Both the position numbers and the translations under genes were made by a program. Of a stretch of DNA of 64,000 bases, positions 27,346 to 39,710 are shown one piece after another; the stretch's first letter is position 1, and every line of letters starts with the position of its first letter. This DNA is from Manis javanica (taxonomy: Eukaryota; Chordata; Mammalia; Pholidota; Manidae): positions 12,169,001 through 12,233,000 of the forward strand of contig NC_133161.1 of the NCBI RefSeq assembly GCF_040802235.1, written 5' to 3'. The notes beneath the pieces are model-generated. The model was not told where the DNA came from, ran no database searches, and saw nothing but the letters and a program-made list of their open reading frames with translations.

Positions 27346-27871
27346 CATATGAAGGTGCCATTCTCTCTGAACTGCTCCAGGTCTGGCTGTCACTTATCCT
27401 GTTGAACATGAGGCACCTGGAAAGAGGACACTGCTTCTCAGCTCCTGACATGCACAGAGGGGCAGGTGCATGAGGCCATTAGACATCATATTGACATCAG
27501 TGTGCATATGAGGCTAAGCTCTAAATTACCTTGATTTTAAATGTGGAAGGATTGGGACCCAGCTGTTTGAGTGTCTGGGAGAAATTGGCTCCTGAGAGAA
27601 ATCTCTCAGGCGTCTGCCCTATCTGATCTGAGCCAATGCCATATTAATTAGTAGAGGAAGAGGCCTGGGGTGGTAGCCAGAAGATCAGGTGAGCCTGCCA
27701 CCTGGTTTGGTTTATGTTTCATATGCCTAGCACATTTGTCATCTTGGCCTGGCCTTTCTTTGAGATAAAAACCTGTACCCAAGTGATTTTTGCATGCTGT
27801 CACCTCACTGCCAAGTCACTGAACACATACATAGCTTTGTATGGATCAAACACTGATAAGTAATACACTTA

Positions 27872-28190
27872 GCCCTTGAACAGTCTGGGAGTTAGGAGTG
27901 TTGACCCTCCACACAGTCGAGAATCTGCATATAACTTTTGACTCCCTTAAAACTTGACTACTAATAGCCTACTGTTGACTAGAAGCCTTACTGATAACAT
28001 AAACAGTCAATTAACACATACCCTGTATATGTATTATATACTTGATTCTACAATAAAGTAAGCTAGAGAAAAGAAAGTCATTTTTCAGATTGTTACAAAT
28101 CTCCAAAAAAATTTTTCAATTATTTATTGAAAAAAAATTTGCTTATAAGTGGACCCATGAGGTCCATACGCATGTTGTTGAAGCATCCGC
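27872..28190 (+). mobile_element. Tigger-like (Tc1/mariner) non-autonomous DNA transposon
   Basis: Blocks in order: gcccttgaacagtctggga, tataacttttgactccctta, ctaatagcctactgttgact, ataacataaacagtcaatta, acaataaagtaagctagaga, and gcttataagtggacccatga with a right terminus complementary to the left. TA dinucleotides flank it at 27870-27871 and 28191-28192, the duplication expected of this superfamily. Confidence 0.8.
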
Positions 28191-28194
28191 TACT

Positions 28195-28385
28195 GTATTT
28201 ATAATGTGACAGGCACTGTTGCAGGTGCTTTACAAATGTTAGCAGTTTTAATCCTCAGAGCAACTTTATGAGGTTTAGAGGAAGAAAGTGAGGCACTGAG
28301 ATGTTGGGCATATTGCTCAAGGTCACACAGCTAGTAAGTACGGGAGCCAGGATTGAAATCTGTGCTTTCACCACCTGTTACACTG
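28195..28385 (-). repeat. MIR SINE
   Basis: Reverse-complement MIR with gacaggcactgttgcaggtg, caactttatgaggtttag, and caaggtcacacagctagtaa. Confidence 0.85.
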
Positions 28386-30085
28386 TTTCTCATTTCTGGA
28401 GCATGCATATTGATTCTGGAAACGGACTGTAAGTGATGTGAGCAGAGAAGTCCTTTTCTTCCCCAATAGGGCCTATACACAGTGGGGCTTAACTAAGATT
28501 TATCTACTAGATGTGACTGGGAGAAGAGGACCTATCATTATCAATGTGGCCCTGACAAGGTTCTGGGTACCCCTCTGGTACTTATGCCTCAGGGATGACT
28601 TCTTCGGAGAACTAGGAAAACCAGTCATAAACTGTACACAACTTCACCCCTCATTGGCGTCACCAGAAGGGCAAGTCCCTGGGGAGGAAAATGATTTTTC
28701 AATAAGGGGAAAGGTCAAGTAAAGAAATGAATCAAGATCACAGCATTAACTCTCTTTCCATCAGACTCTTAGCAGTTTTCCAATCGGCCAGAAACTGAAC
28801 CCAGTGGACAGAGTAAGCTCGTGGTCAGAAGAGGAGCTCAGGATGGACCTCAGCCTCTCAACACCAGCTCCTGCGGGCTTGTGAATGGGTCTCTACCTAG
28901 CCACCCTTTTAGCCCCTCTTTTCTCTTGGAGATTTGGGGACTGGTAATTACTCACCTGGCTTCATTTCCTGAATTTTAACTCTAGGGAAAGACACAGAAA
29001 GGAGGGAGATGGGGCAGAAAACATCAGCTTTATTACTGATAAAGCTAGCTGGCAACTAGCTAGCTTAACCCCTGGCCACCATCCAGTGCACCTATTCTTT
29101 GCCCCAGCCTGACATTCAAGGATGATTGGCCTCAGGGAACATTCAGCTTTGTGGAGCAGACACACTTCCCTGGAAGTGCTGACTCACTCTGGTGGGCCAG
29201 AGACAGAAAGGAAAACGGCTTCAAACTGGCCTCCTGATGCCAGCCTGGGCCTTGGGCCTTGACCCAGGAATGCTGCCTGTATGAAGGAACAGGCCAGGGC
29301 AGAGGACCGAGATGGTGTGAGGCCCCAAAGGCTCAGCCTCCTCTCCCAACCTCACCAGTCAGGGAAGTCAGCCTTGAAAGGTGAAGTGTCCTGCTAAGAA
29401 AGAAGTTTCCTACTTTATGGGCCCTGGTGGGCATGCTGACCTAAGGAGAGATGACCCAATTTGCCCTCAGCCATTCAAACTCAAGGACCTTAAAAAGCTC
29501 TGACCAGAGGCTTCTGGGGAATGTGATTTCAGTGGAACTAGTCTGAAAGTACTGAGTAGATTTTAAATAAATTGTAGTCTGGGAGTGCAGTGGAATCTTC
29601 AAGGAGAGATTCCCTGGTTTTGTTAGAGAGGCAGTGGGAAGGACACAGCGACTGGCATTCCTTCCCACCCAGGGCCAACACCAGGGGTCGAATATCATAC
29701 TAGACTTGCACTTTACCTTTACAGAAAGCTGCTGAAGCTTTTTGTTTTTTCAGATAAAAGGGATTTTTTTTGCCTTATTCACAATAGAGTTTAATTACAT
29801 AGAGATGTATAAAAATGGAACTGTATTAATGGCATGTGAAATCCTAAACTAGAATGAAAAAATAAAGACTTGGCATACTGCTTCTGAAAAGTGGCCAACT
29901 CTAAGTCTAGGAGCAGTTTCAGTTGATAGATGAGCATTAAAAGCCCTTTGAGGGTAAGCACGGTAAGGACAGAGCAAGTGACTTGACCCTTCCTTCAGCC
30001 TCCATCACTAACTAACTCCCCTGAGGGCTGTTGCTGATGCCCCAGCAGAGAGAGGCTCCCTTTCTCAGTCCACCCACAGTCTCCG
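28386..30085. other. Unassigned intron sequence
   Basis: I recognise no exon or repeat. Reading frames here are short and scattered. Confidence 0.35.
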
Positions 30086-30089
30086 CTGT

Positions 30090-30215
30090 CATGGCACCAC
30101 TCTCTCTGCCTTTACCACTTGTCTGGGTGGCTGTTAAGGCTTCCTGCACGCCTTGTGGGCTAACCCAATGCCCAACATACAGTAAGCACTCAATTAACTG
30201 TTTAGGGAGTTGAAC
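30090..30215 (+). repeat. L2 LINE 3' end
   Basis: Ends in cccaacatacagtaagcact followed by caattaactgtttagg, the decayed L2 3' terminus. Confidence 0.55.
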
Positions 30216-30607
30216 TTGGTTTGTAAAGCAGATAATTAAGAAGCACAACAGAGCTGCCTCCAAATACTTGAAAGACTGTTGGGGGAAGACGGTACTGACT
30301 TTAATTTTTTTATTTCAGCAGAAAAGGACCCAAGTCCAATAAGTCACAGTTACCAAAAACCATATTAAGGTTTAAAATAAAGAAGAGCAAAATGACAACC
30401 AGAGTAGCCAGCAAAGGGACCCTCGCCACCATGGAAACTTTAACCCTGAAGGAAGATAGGAAATGAACTAGATTTCTGCTCTCCAAGATATTTACAATGA
30501 GATAAGTGCCATCAAAATGGCACAAAGTGATGTCTGAGTTGAGAGGAGGAGTCTGGTTTTAGTAAAGCTGATTCAAAAATGTTTCTGGAAGATGCTTATG
30601 TAATGCT

Positions 30608-30630
30608 TAATTTAATTTAAAATTAAATTA
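30608..30630. repeat. 23-bp AT-only perfect palindrome
   Basis: TAATTTAATTT and AAATTAAATTA are exact reverse complements separated by one A. Confidence 0.9.
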
Positions 30631-30894
30631 GAATGTAAGTGGAGCCTGGAAGGAGCACACGGCTTCAACCGGCAGAGACAAGAGCATGCAGGCAGGCAAT
30701 GGCAAGTGGCCCAGAGGGGAGCACGGGACGTGTGGCTGCAAGTGAGCCTGGGACAAGACTGGGGCCACAGTAAACTCTAAGCTGGGGACACTGGTCTTTA
30801 TTCTATAAATAACAGTGAACCACAGATTACTTCTCATCAGAAAAGTGAATTTTAGAAAGACAGTATGGTATAAAGGTTGAATTTAGTGGAAAAT

Positions 30895-31050
30895 AGGGAA
30901 ATGAACATTTATGGAATGTTTATCCTCTGCTAGATGCTTTTACTGTGTCATCTCATTTTATCTGCACAAAGACCCTACTGGGTAGGCGGTACTATTTCAG
31001 TTTTACCAATGAGAAAACAGGCTCAGAGGTTGGCAACTATGTGGTGGGTC
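30895..31050 (-). repeat. MIR SINE
   Basis: Contains gaacatttatggaatgttta, accctactgggtaggcggta and caatgagaaaacaggctcag. Confidence 0.75.
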
Positions 31051-32064
31051 AGACACTTCCATGAAGGGCAGAGTGACTGCCAAACTACCGCACTAGCACG
31101 AAGACCCCGATGCATGCAGGGTGTGGGAACAACCGCGGGGCCACAGAGAACGTTAAGGAAATACTGACAAATGTCAACAACCGATGGAAAGTTGCTAAAG
31201 GGACTAGAAAAGTGGAAGATCACACAGAGGTGACTGACAGGCTGATGTGCTGAGGATGTCACAAAAAGAAACTCATCTCACTGGGGGGAAGGGAAGGGAT
31301 GAAGCTGACATTTGTCAGTCACCTACGCTAAGCCCGGTACTTAGTGCAAGAGGCATAAAGCACATGCATAATGTATGTGGAGAAAGGACAGGTTTAGTTC
31401 AAGGCATGTCTGAGGTTCCTGAGGCTGGATATGTCTAGTGAACAATTAAAAGCATGAGTCTGGAGCTCAGAAAAGACGGTTCCATACACAGGTTCCAGAC
31501 CCACCTGGGCAGAGACCATTATCACTGTGAGAGTTGATATTGTTGACAAGGGGACATGTTTATAGGGAAAAAGAAAAAAGCATCAAAGAACCCATTATAC
31601 ATAAAACAAAGAGAAAACAGAAAGGGCACAGAGAAAAGGAAACATCAGGTGTGTGTTGTCATGGCAGACAAGAGATGACAGTTCCTGTCTAGGTAGGTAA
31701 ATCCCAGGGAGGTCAGGAAGAGCAGGTTCAAGGACAGGAAGCAGGCAGAGCAGCCAGGAGTAAGCAGGTCTCCAAGAAGTAATAAGTAAGGATCACTCTT
31801 TTTGCTACATGAGCCCTAAGCTTTGTCTTTTGTCTCAGAGCATATGAAAAGATAAGGCCCTCAGCCAAAGAGGTTCATCTCCCTATTCCTCTACGAATAG
31901 CCTTTGAACAGAATCTGCCTCATCTTTTCTGCAGCCCAAGAACAATGCCCTTTGTCTCCTACGGTGAGAGGTCTGTGTGGGGTCGTCTCTTCCCTATCAC
32001 ATAATGAGCTGCTGGAGATTCAGAAACATGTCAACATATTTGGGAGATGGTGCTGCATGACAAC

Positions 32065-32165
32065 TAAAAACCCAGGCTTCACAGTCAAATAGATTTGAAC
32101 TGGAATCCTTAGTTGAGGAGCTACGTGACCTTGGGCAAGGTACTTAAACTCTCTGAGGAAGAGCT
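32065..32165 (+). repeat. MIR SINE fragment
   Basis: Core gctacgtgaccttgggcaag followed by gtacttaaactctctgagg. Confidence 0.7.
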
Positions 32166-32194
32166 AGAAACTGCAAACAAGGTAAGAGCCAGTG

Positions 32195-32410
32195 ATAACT
32201 GAGTGCACACAAACAACAACACAGCAAGTACACAGTATGTGCCAGGCACGGTCTAAGCAGGTTGCACATCCTACTTAACTCTCACAACCACCGTGTAGGC
32301 AGGCACTATTTTAGAGATGGTAGAGATGGTGGAACTGAGACATCCGGAGGATTCACATGTGTGAGGTTAGCACATTTTGATTCAGACCTGACCCCGGAGC
32401 TGACCTTCAT
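32195..32410 (-). repeat. MIR SINE
   Basis: Contains cagtatgtgccaggcacggt, actctcacaaccaccgtgta and ggtggaactgaga in reverse-complement order. It lies 30 bp from the plus-oriented MIR fragment. Confidence 0.8.
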
Positions 32411-33184
32411 CACATCGGACCTACCGCTGGTATAAGTGTGGTAGTGGAAGTGCTTCCCTTGGTGGCTTCTCTGCCTGCCCCACACCAAGAGAGCATCTAC
32501 CTGGCTCTTGCTGGCGGAGGTGTATGAGACCCCTCCAGGTTATGGATATAAACAAGTGCATGAATGCTTGCAGCGAAGGCCCTGCCTGCCGTCCTGGGGA
32601 CATCCTCAGGCTACTTCCTATCCCAGGGGGCCTTGCCATGTATCCATTTCTTTTCTCCCTTGGGTCCCGGCACAGAAAGGAAAGAGTGGGGGTCAGTCTG
32701 AAGACCTTAGATTAAGGCTCTACCATTTCCTTACTATGTGACTCTAACCTTGTTCCTTGGTTTTCTGGGTCTAGTCAATTATCTACAAAATTAGGGTGGT
32801 AATGACGACCTCAAGGGCCACCGGGAAGATGCAAGGAAATAACATGCAAATAGCGTGTACCACTGATCCAGCCCACATGCCCCAAATGAAACCCCTTCCT
32901 GCCCCCCGCCCCCCGCCTCCTAAGGGGCTTGAAGGCCACAGGAGACCTCACCCTGTCTCTGGAGCTCTGTGAGGTGAGAAGTGTCACCCATAATTGACCC
33001 CTTTTCCACCCTTTTTGGGCGGTGGCACCTTCCTTCCCAAAGAAAGGCAGACAGCAGACTGAGGATGTCCTTGTCCTCTTTACTCCTGAAAATACAGCCA
33101 CAGAATTCTCTCGTCTTTAATATTTTGCATTTTAAAGGTGTCAGTCATTAAAGGAAAACAGCTAATTTATCACACTAAGTGGTT

Positions 33185-33310
33185 AGGAGCCTGACTCTTC
33201 TCTAAGATTAGCAGCAGCTCCAAGGCAGGGATGAGTTTTATTTTATCCTCCACAGTACCTGGTACTTAGCAGGTGCTTAACAACTGCTTGTTTATTTAAT
33301 GAATAACAAG
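33185..33310 (+). repeat. L2 LINE 3' end
   Basis: Contains caaggcagggatgagtttta, acctggtacttagcaggtgc and ttaatgaataac, in the order of the L2 terminus. Confidence 0.75.
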
Positions 33311-35930
33311 CATCAAGCAGGTACTAAGGGTTCATCACAGAGGGGGTGGGCTCACCTTGTCCGTTCATAGCTTTTGGTGGCTTCTCTAGGCAGGGTAAGT
33401 GTATTTTCCAAACCCCAAATCAAGACACATGGCAGGAGACATATCTGGTAACAGGAAGAGTGTATTTCTGGAAATCAGGAGACTTCCAGAGTGTCAGAGA
33501 GGTAGAGCAGTTTACAGAGGCCTTCATTCTCCAATTATTTTATGCCTGGGGATAAAATGTAAGCCATTACCCAGCAGTCTCAAAAGCCCAAGGTCTGTTA
33601 GGATGAAAAGGTGTGTCCACTAGAGCAAAATTCCTACACCCCCAGGGCCATCTTCATAAACTCTCTCCAGTGCAGTGCTTTAAGACCTCCCCAGACTCAT
33701 TCCCCCAGTGGTACCCACAAGACCTTCAAGGCCATCACCAGCCCCCTGCAAAGGGCAGACAGCTATTGTTCAGGACTGTCTGGCCCTCCTCGCTCCCATC
33801 CACAGGGACATCATCACAGTAAGATGTAGGAATGCCGCCCTGGGTTCAAAGGTGGGCCTGACTGCACAGTGTGGGGGGCTGCCTGGCCCATCTCCCTGGC
33901 TCTCTGATCTGGGGCAGTTCTCCACGTAAGCTCTCTGGCCCCGGGAGGGGGCCGTGGCCCTACCTGCTATGTGCGGACTCCAACATGCCTACTGGAAAGG
34001 CCTCTCAGCTTAGCTTGGGGGCCCTAGGCCTGGCCTGGGCCAGTTTTCCCAGGTGCCTGGTACTCAGACTTAATTCCACACGTAGTACATCTCAGTCATC
34101 CCAGTAGTTGGGTGATAAGATGCCTCTCTAGGTCAGAAGTTCCCTCCCCCCTTCCTGAGGTCTAGCTATTTCTGATGTACTTCTCACACATCTCCAAACC
34201 TCCAGGACAGGAGGAAATTCTTCCTCACTTACACCTGCTCCTCCCTCTTAACTGTTTCCCCTGAACAGCTTTTCAGCCCAAGAGAAGGGGTCTCTCCATT
34301 TACTTCAGGAATGAGCATATCCCTTTGATTTAGGGCTCGTTTCAAGGGCCAGAGGCTTGCCTGACGAGTTCCCTTTCTCTGAAGCTTGCACGCCGCTGTA
34401 AGACCATCCTAGAGGAGCGACAGGAAGGGAGCTTTTGAAGATGCTTCAGGAGTTTCCTGAGTTTCCATGGCAATGAAGCACTGTGGAGTAACCACCACAT
34501 TCTGGGTCTTTCTGTTTCCACTGAAAAGCCTGCTGGAGAAACCTGTTCTTTCTCAACAACTGCTCCACAATGGAGATGGTCTCCCAGCCTCCCTTCTCTC
34601 TCTTCTCCTGCCCGCCCTTCCCCATCCCACTCTCGCTGATATCCATGGTCTGGAGGCCAGGGGCCTCACAGCATGCAGCAGAGTCAGGAAAGACAGGGCC
34701 TTGGTACCATGACGGGAGGGGACCATAGCATGTCAGGGCCCCAGCCTGAGTGTGGGCCACGTTCACTCGGTGATTCAGACACATCTGGGCGTGTCTGTGT
34801 TGGTGGGGCCAGGCCAGCCAGGAAGTCACCAGGCTGTGGAGAGGCCATTCATCCTGAGCGGGACCCCAGTCTACCCGCCATTCAGCCTGGGCTCTGAACC
34901 TAAACCACGCCTTTCTGTCTACAGTAACCTACCTTTGTCTCCTTTACACTTTCAGGTCTGTACTGCCCAAGCAAGTGGTTTGATTGTTTATTACAGGAAT
35001 TTCTCAAAAGATCCATCAATTCTTTTATTAAAGCATTGCAGACAGTGTGTGTGCTTTGTTTTTGATCCTGCTGCTTCCAGCAAGTCTGGACATGGCCAGT
35101 ATTCTCACCTAATCTGCGCCATTGAAATAAAGGCCTTACACCAAACTTACAGTTGGCAATCAATGCTGACCTTAACTCCCCTAGGGGACCCTGCCAGTTC
35201 AGCGGGGCGCTGTTCTCCCCTATCACAGTAAACCATAAACTCAGCTTAGTCTTATCAGTAGGTTGTGCTGGCAATGTCTGGGGAGCCAGCTTTTGATCTA
35301 AGGAAAGGGGAATGCACATTTCGTGTGATCATTCAGTAATCAAAGACAAGGGGTTGATTTAAGCACAGCAGACCTGGCCTGAGTTGGGGAAGAGAGGAAC
35401 TACAAGTAGAATTAAGATCTGACTTCTCAACATCTCTGGGATCCCCTGCAGCAAAAGGCCGACGCATCCTTGGGATGAGGGAGCTGGAGAATGGAACCGT
35501 GGTGGAGGCAGGGCTAGCATCACGGCATGGGACCTGCGCAGTTGTGTGCTTGGTTTAACGCTCTGCTGTGGCCAGCCTGAAATAATAATGTTTGAACAAG
35601 GGGGTCCCAGGTTTGCATTTTGCACTGGGCCCCACAAATATGTAGCTGGTCCTGGTTGGAAGGGAGGCAGGCTCCTGAGTGTGCGGTGATGTTACATACC
35701 CACTTTCGGGGTGTGTGTGACAGTTTCCCTGCCCTGGCCACCCCAGGCATAGATACCATGCCCCCACACACTGTAACTGGGTGTGGCACATTGAAGAAGC
35801 TCAGAAGGAGCCAGACCACAGATAAAAGTCACACAATATCAAGTGATGTCCCCGTGGAGAACCCCAGGACAATCTGTGAAATACAGACAGGGCAGGGCAG
35901 AATGAGACATGACACCCTCTCAATCAATCA
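33311..35930. other. Unassigned intron sequence
   Basis: I recognise no exon or repeat. Overlapping chance reading frames of 120-160 codons occur at 34440-35320. Confidence 0.35.
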
Positions 35931-35934
35931 AACC

Positions 35935-36407
35935 CGTGCCATGGCCTGCCTCCAAGGCCCTGTGTGACCTGCCCTCCTTTGGGCACATCTCCATCTCACT
36001 CTGCTCTTGTCACCATCATCCTCTTGCTCAACGTCTTCACCCAACGGGCTCATTCCCACCCCAGGTCCCTTGCACCTGTTGTTTTTGCAAGGGCTGATCC
36101 TGCCCCAAGTCTTCGTATAGCTTAATACCTCCCTCATTCAAGCCTCCACGCCCACCCGCTTGCCCTCATCTACAGCGACACCCCCATCACTCTGTGTCTC
36201 CCTCCCAGCTTAATTTTTCTCTATAGTTCTCAGCACCTGACACTGTATCATATACTTATGGTATTTTCTTTTCGTCTGACTTTCCAATAGCAAGTAAGCT
36301 CCATGAGGACTTTATCCTGTTCCCACCCTAGCCCAAGTGCTCCAGCACTGTCTGGCACACAACAGGCAATTAGTATTAATTTACTGAGTGGAATGAATGA
36401 GTAGGGT
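35935..36407 (+). repeat. L2 LINE 3' region
   Basis: A long L2 match running from gcccatggcctgcctccaag-like sequence through caagtaagctccatgaggac to tctggcacacaacaggcaat and ggaatgaatgag. Confidence 0.8.
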
Positions 36408-36554
36408 GGTGACTAGCCAGACAGACATTACGGGCTTAAGCAATGTCATCTTCATCCCACGGTATCTGTGAGTGGTGTTGCTGGCGATGGGACAGAGCTG
36501 CTCAGAGCAGAGTGTTACTGAAGATGGTTGTTTAAAAAAACTATAACTAAAATA

Positions 36555-36740
36555 ATAATATCTCAGAATTTATTGAGAACAATGCCAGGCATTGTCCCAA
36601 GTCCCTCACATGAGTTAACTCTATAATTCTCACAACTATGCCTCAGGTAGACGCTATTCTTAGCTTTCTTACAGATGAGAAAACTGAAGTGATGCTTGAA
36701 GGCAGTCACACAAGTTTCCCAACGTCACACGGCTGGTCCA
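36555..36740 (-). repeat. MIR SINE
   Basis: Contains gaatttattgagaacaatgc, ataattctcacaactatgcc and cttacagatgagaaaactga. Confidence 0.85.
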
Positions 36741-37644
36741 AGGTTCCTCTGGTCCTGGACTAGTTCTTCACGACAAAAACGGTAATTCCCCCTTTTACTT
36801 GGATGATTTACTTCCTGAAGAAGGAGTTTAATCCTTGTTCACCCCCTAGTTAGCCTGCAGGGAGTGGAAGGCAGCTCATGGGCAAGCATCACTGGGGACA
36901 CCCAAGAGACAGGGGCTGGCTCTTCCCAGAGGGTCGTCCCGGATGCCCTCACCAACATCCTTCCTCTCCATGTCCTTCCAGGGTGTACTCTGCATGAGCA
37001 TTTGAGCATTTCCCCCGGGAGTTCAGCAACAAAGCACCCCCTGCTCTGGGTGACACACAGCACTTTGCTGAGCACCTGCTGGGCAGGTTGTAGGGCATTC
37101 CGACATGGCTTCCACTGACCAGACCTGGGCATACAGGGCCAATGCTGCTTCCGATCCTGCTCCGAAGCGCAGATCTGTAATGGAGGCAGGTCCCACTGGG
37201 TGGCAACAGTGCAGTTCTTTGGGGTCTGTGCCAACTCTTAAGGTGAAAATGAAGCCCTCCTACTGCCTGGGTCACTGAGTGATGGATCCTGGACACTTGT
37301 TCTGTATTAGGTAAGTGAGCATGTTATTTCCTAATCTTCTGACAATGCACCCCCTCCCCCAAATGTCTTTGTTTTGAATGTAATTATCAAATACTAACAA
37401 GTATTCAAGTAAGTACTTTCCAAAGTCAGGACATGTTCCGGGGTATGAAGTAGTTGGTAGACCTCTGCTTAGGATTTTGAGGGAAAGGTTTTAAGACAAA
37501 AACGTCAAGAGGAGGTGTGATGTTCTAGTGAAATCTCACATGAAACTATAATGAAGTCTAGCAGGGTAATTAGATGGGTTTTAAAGCCTTGTTTGGTCAT
37601 ACATAGTGGACACTTCTTGGCCTATTAGAATGTACATATAATAG

Positions 37645-37785
37645 GAACAGCTACCATTTATTGGGGTTTTTATAAGCTTTGCATCAGGGTAGGTCATTGG
37701 CTTACATTCTCTCCCTGCTGAATTTACATAATCTCCCTTCTTTTACCCATGAGTCATGAAGTAATAACTCAGAGTCATCAAGCCA
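37645..37785 (-). repeat. MIR SINE fragment
   Basis: Starts acagctaccatttattgggg. The interior is diverged. Confidence 0.5.
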
Positions 37786-38424
37786 TGGGCTTATAGAAAC
37801 ACAACATTAGAACATGTTTCTAAGCAGTGCTGGGGCAAGGACCAGTGGCCGGGAGATATTGTTCTACTTCACAGGAGTTCCTAAAATGACTTTACTGCCT
37901 CAAAGAGATAGTTCTCCAGGCAGGACACCTACAGTCTTGGACTTTTCACTTTTGGCTTTAAGTTTTCAGAGTGGCTGGGCCTTTACCAAGGTCTTATCAG
38001 AAGAGAGGCATCTGGGGGACTCTGCACAGCCGAGCTGCTCTCTGGTGTGGTGTGGGGCAGAGGCACTGGGTTTGCAAGTGGTTTGCAAATCACTGCAATC
38101 ACTCAAACTGGACAGGCTGAGCTTCTTCAGGGCATTCTCTTCGCTCCCCATGACTGATGGGAAAGGTAGAAAAGGCCACACTGATCACAGGTGCTAGGAA
38201 GAGGACTTTAATGATTTCCTTTTCCCATTACCACCTGTGCCCTCGATTCTGGCTGTTATCCCCTCCATATGCCCCTTTGTGCTTTGAGAAGGGAGGAAAA
38301 AAAAAAGGGAATGGAGTGAGCTTCTGGGATAGGCATGTGCTGAAAAGCCCAGAATCAGAGCCATGCTAATGTAGCAAGAGGTGTGTGGCACAGGGTATCA
38401 CGTGGATCTTCAACAGGATCCAGG

Positions 38425-38575
38425 CTGGTGTCTCGGGCTGGGCTCTGGTTCCAGTGCTGCCACTCACCAGCTGGGTGGCCTAACTGACAGAACTACTCTG
38501 ATCTGGAAACATGAGGACATCAGACTGCATGTTCTCTAAGGTCCCTTCCATTTCTAACATTCTGAGTCCAAATGA
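38425..38575 (+). repeat. MIR-family SINE
   Basis: Contains ggttccagtgctgccactca, ccagctgggtggcc and ttctctaaggtcccttccat. Confidence 0.6.
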
Positions 38576-38869
38576 AAGACAGACAATTCTTCATGAATTC
38601 ATGTATAATTTATACTCTACTTCCAAAGGGAATTTGAGACCTTTCATGCCAGAGGTGCACAGACCCTATGACCATTCCAGGAAAGACAGAAAGAAGATAA
38701 GGAACCCCAGGGAAAGGGAAAGAGCAGACCAGAAACAGAAGGGCATACTTTCTTGGAGGACTGTTGCTCAGTCGAGATAAACCACTCTCTCTCCATGTTG
38801 CACATAATTCACTTTTGCAATACGCGCACTTTTGCAATACTGCATTTGAGAATGCAGACACTGTTTGCA

Positions 38870-38970
38870 ACATAGGGGACACCTTAGAGAACAAGGCAGA
38901 CAAGGTTCTGGGGCTCATAGAGTTTATATCTAAGTTGGGGAGAGAGGTACTGAGTAATACAGAATTCTAA
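38870..38970 (-). repeat. Ancient L2-like repeat fragment
   Basis: Resembles gaacaaggcagacaaggttc and atagagtttatatctaagtt, the reverse-complement end of the L2-like repeat. Confidence 0.4.
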
Positions 38971-39079
38971 AAACACTGCAGACACCTAGTGCCCAGACCA
39001 TTTTCCAATAAAAGGAAGCAGGGCTCCTTGGAGAAATGGCTGATTCTAGGTTTGGGGCAGGAAATATGTAAGATGAGCC

Positions 39080-39710
39080 TGGAGCACCCTGTAGTGCCAG
39101 AAAGTAAGGAAGTGCTCAAAAAACAAAAACCAAACCACCACCATCAAAAAGAGTGAATTCCACACTGATTAGGAGTCTGTCCAAGGGGCTCAGGGGTCAA
39201 CTGAAAGAGCTCCCAATGGCCCAAATGGATGAACTGGAACAATGAATATAGTATCTGATTATAACCCAGAGTGAAAAATAAATATCCCTAAGTCTACACT
39301 GATATAAATAAATGATTGAATAAATTAATAAATCGGGAAGGAGAGAGAAATCTCCGAGTGACTTCCTTCCTGAAAGGACAGTTGGGAAGCAGGGAAAAGA
39401 GAAACCCTCACAGCGCAGAAACCTGACACACGCTACTTCAGCCAGGTGATCAAGGGCAACTTCAACAGTCGTAAGTCATGGTCGTAAGAGGTAGCCTGAA
39501 AGGATGTGGTGGAAATGGTACTCTGTTCCTGGGATCTTCCTCCTCAGACCCCACAACCCAGTCTCATCAAGAGAAAAGTAGCAGACAAGTTCCCGGAGGA
39601 GGGCATATGACATACACGGCCAGCATTCCTCAAAACTGGTGAGGTCATTACCAACAAGGGAGGCCGAGAAACTGCCACAGCCCAGAGGAGCCTAAGGGGG
39701 CCCAGCATCA
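39080..39710 (+). repeat. Old L1M 3'UTR fragment
   Basis: Characteristic blocks are ataaataaatgattgaataa, agtgacttccttcctgaaag, agaaacctgacacacgctac, caggtgatcaagggcaactt, tcaaaactggtgaggtcatt and cacagcccagaggagcctaa. Confidence 0.65.

Noticed and set aside
27005..27451. 148-codon minus-strand frame
   Set aside because: It spans a MIR-family repeat (27175-27345) and has no domain, so it is a chance frame.
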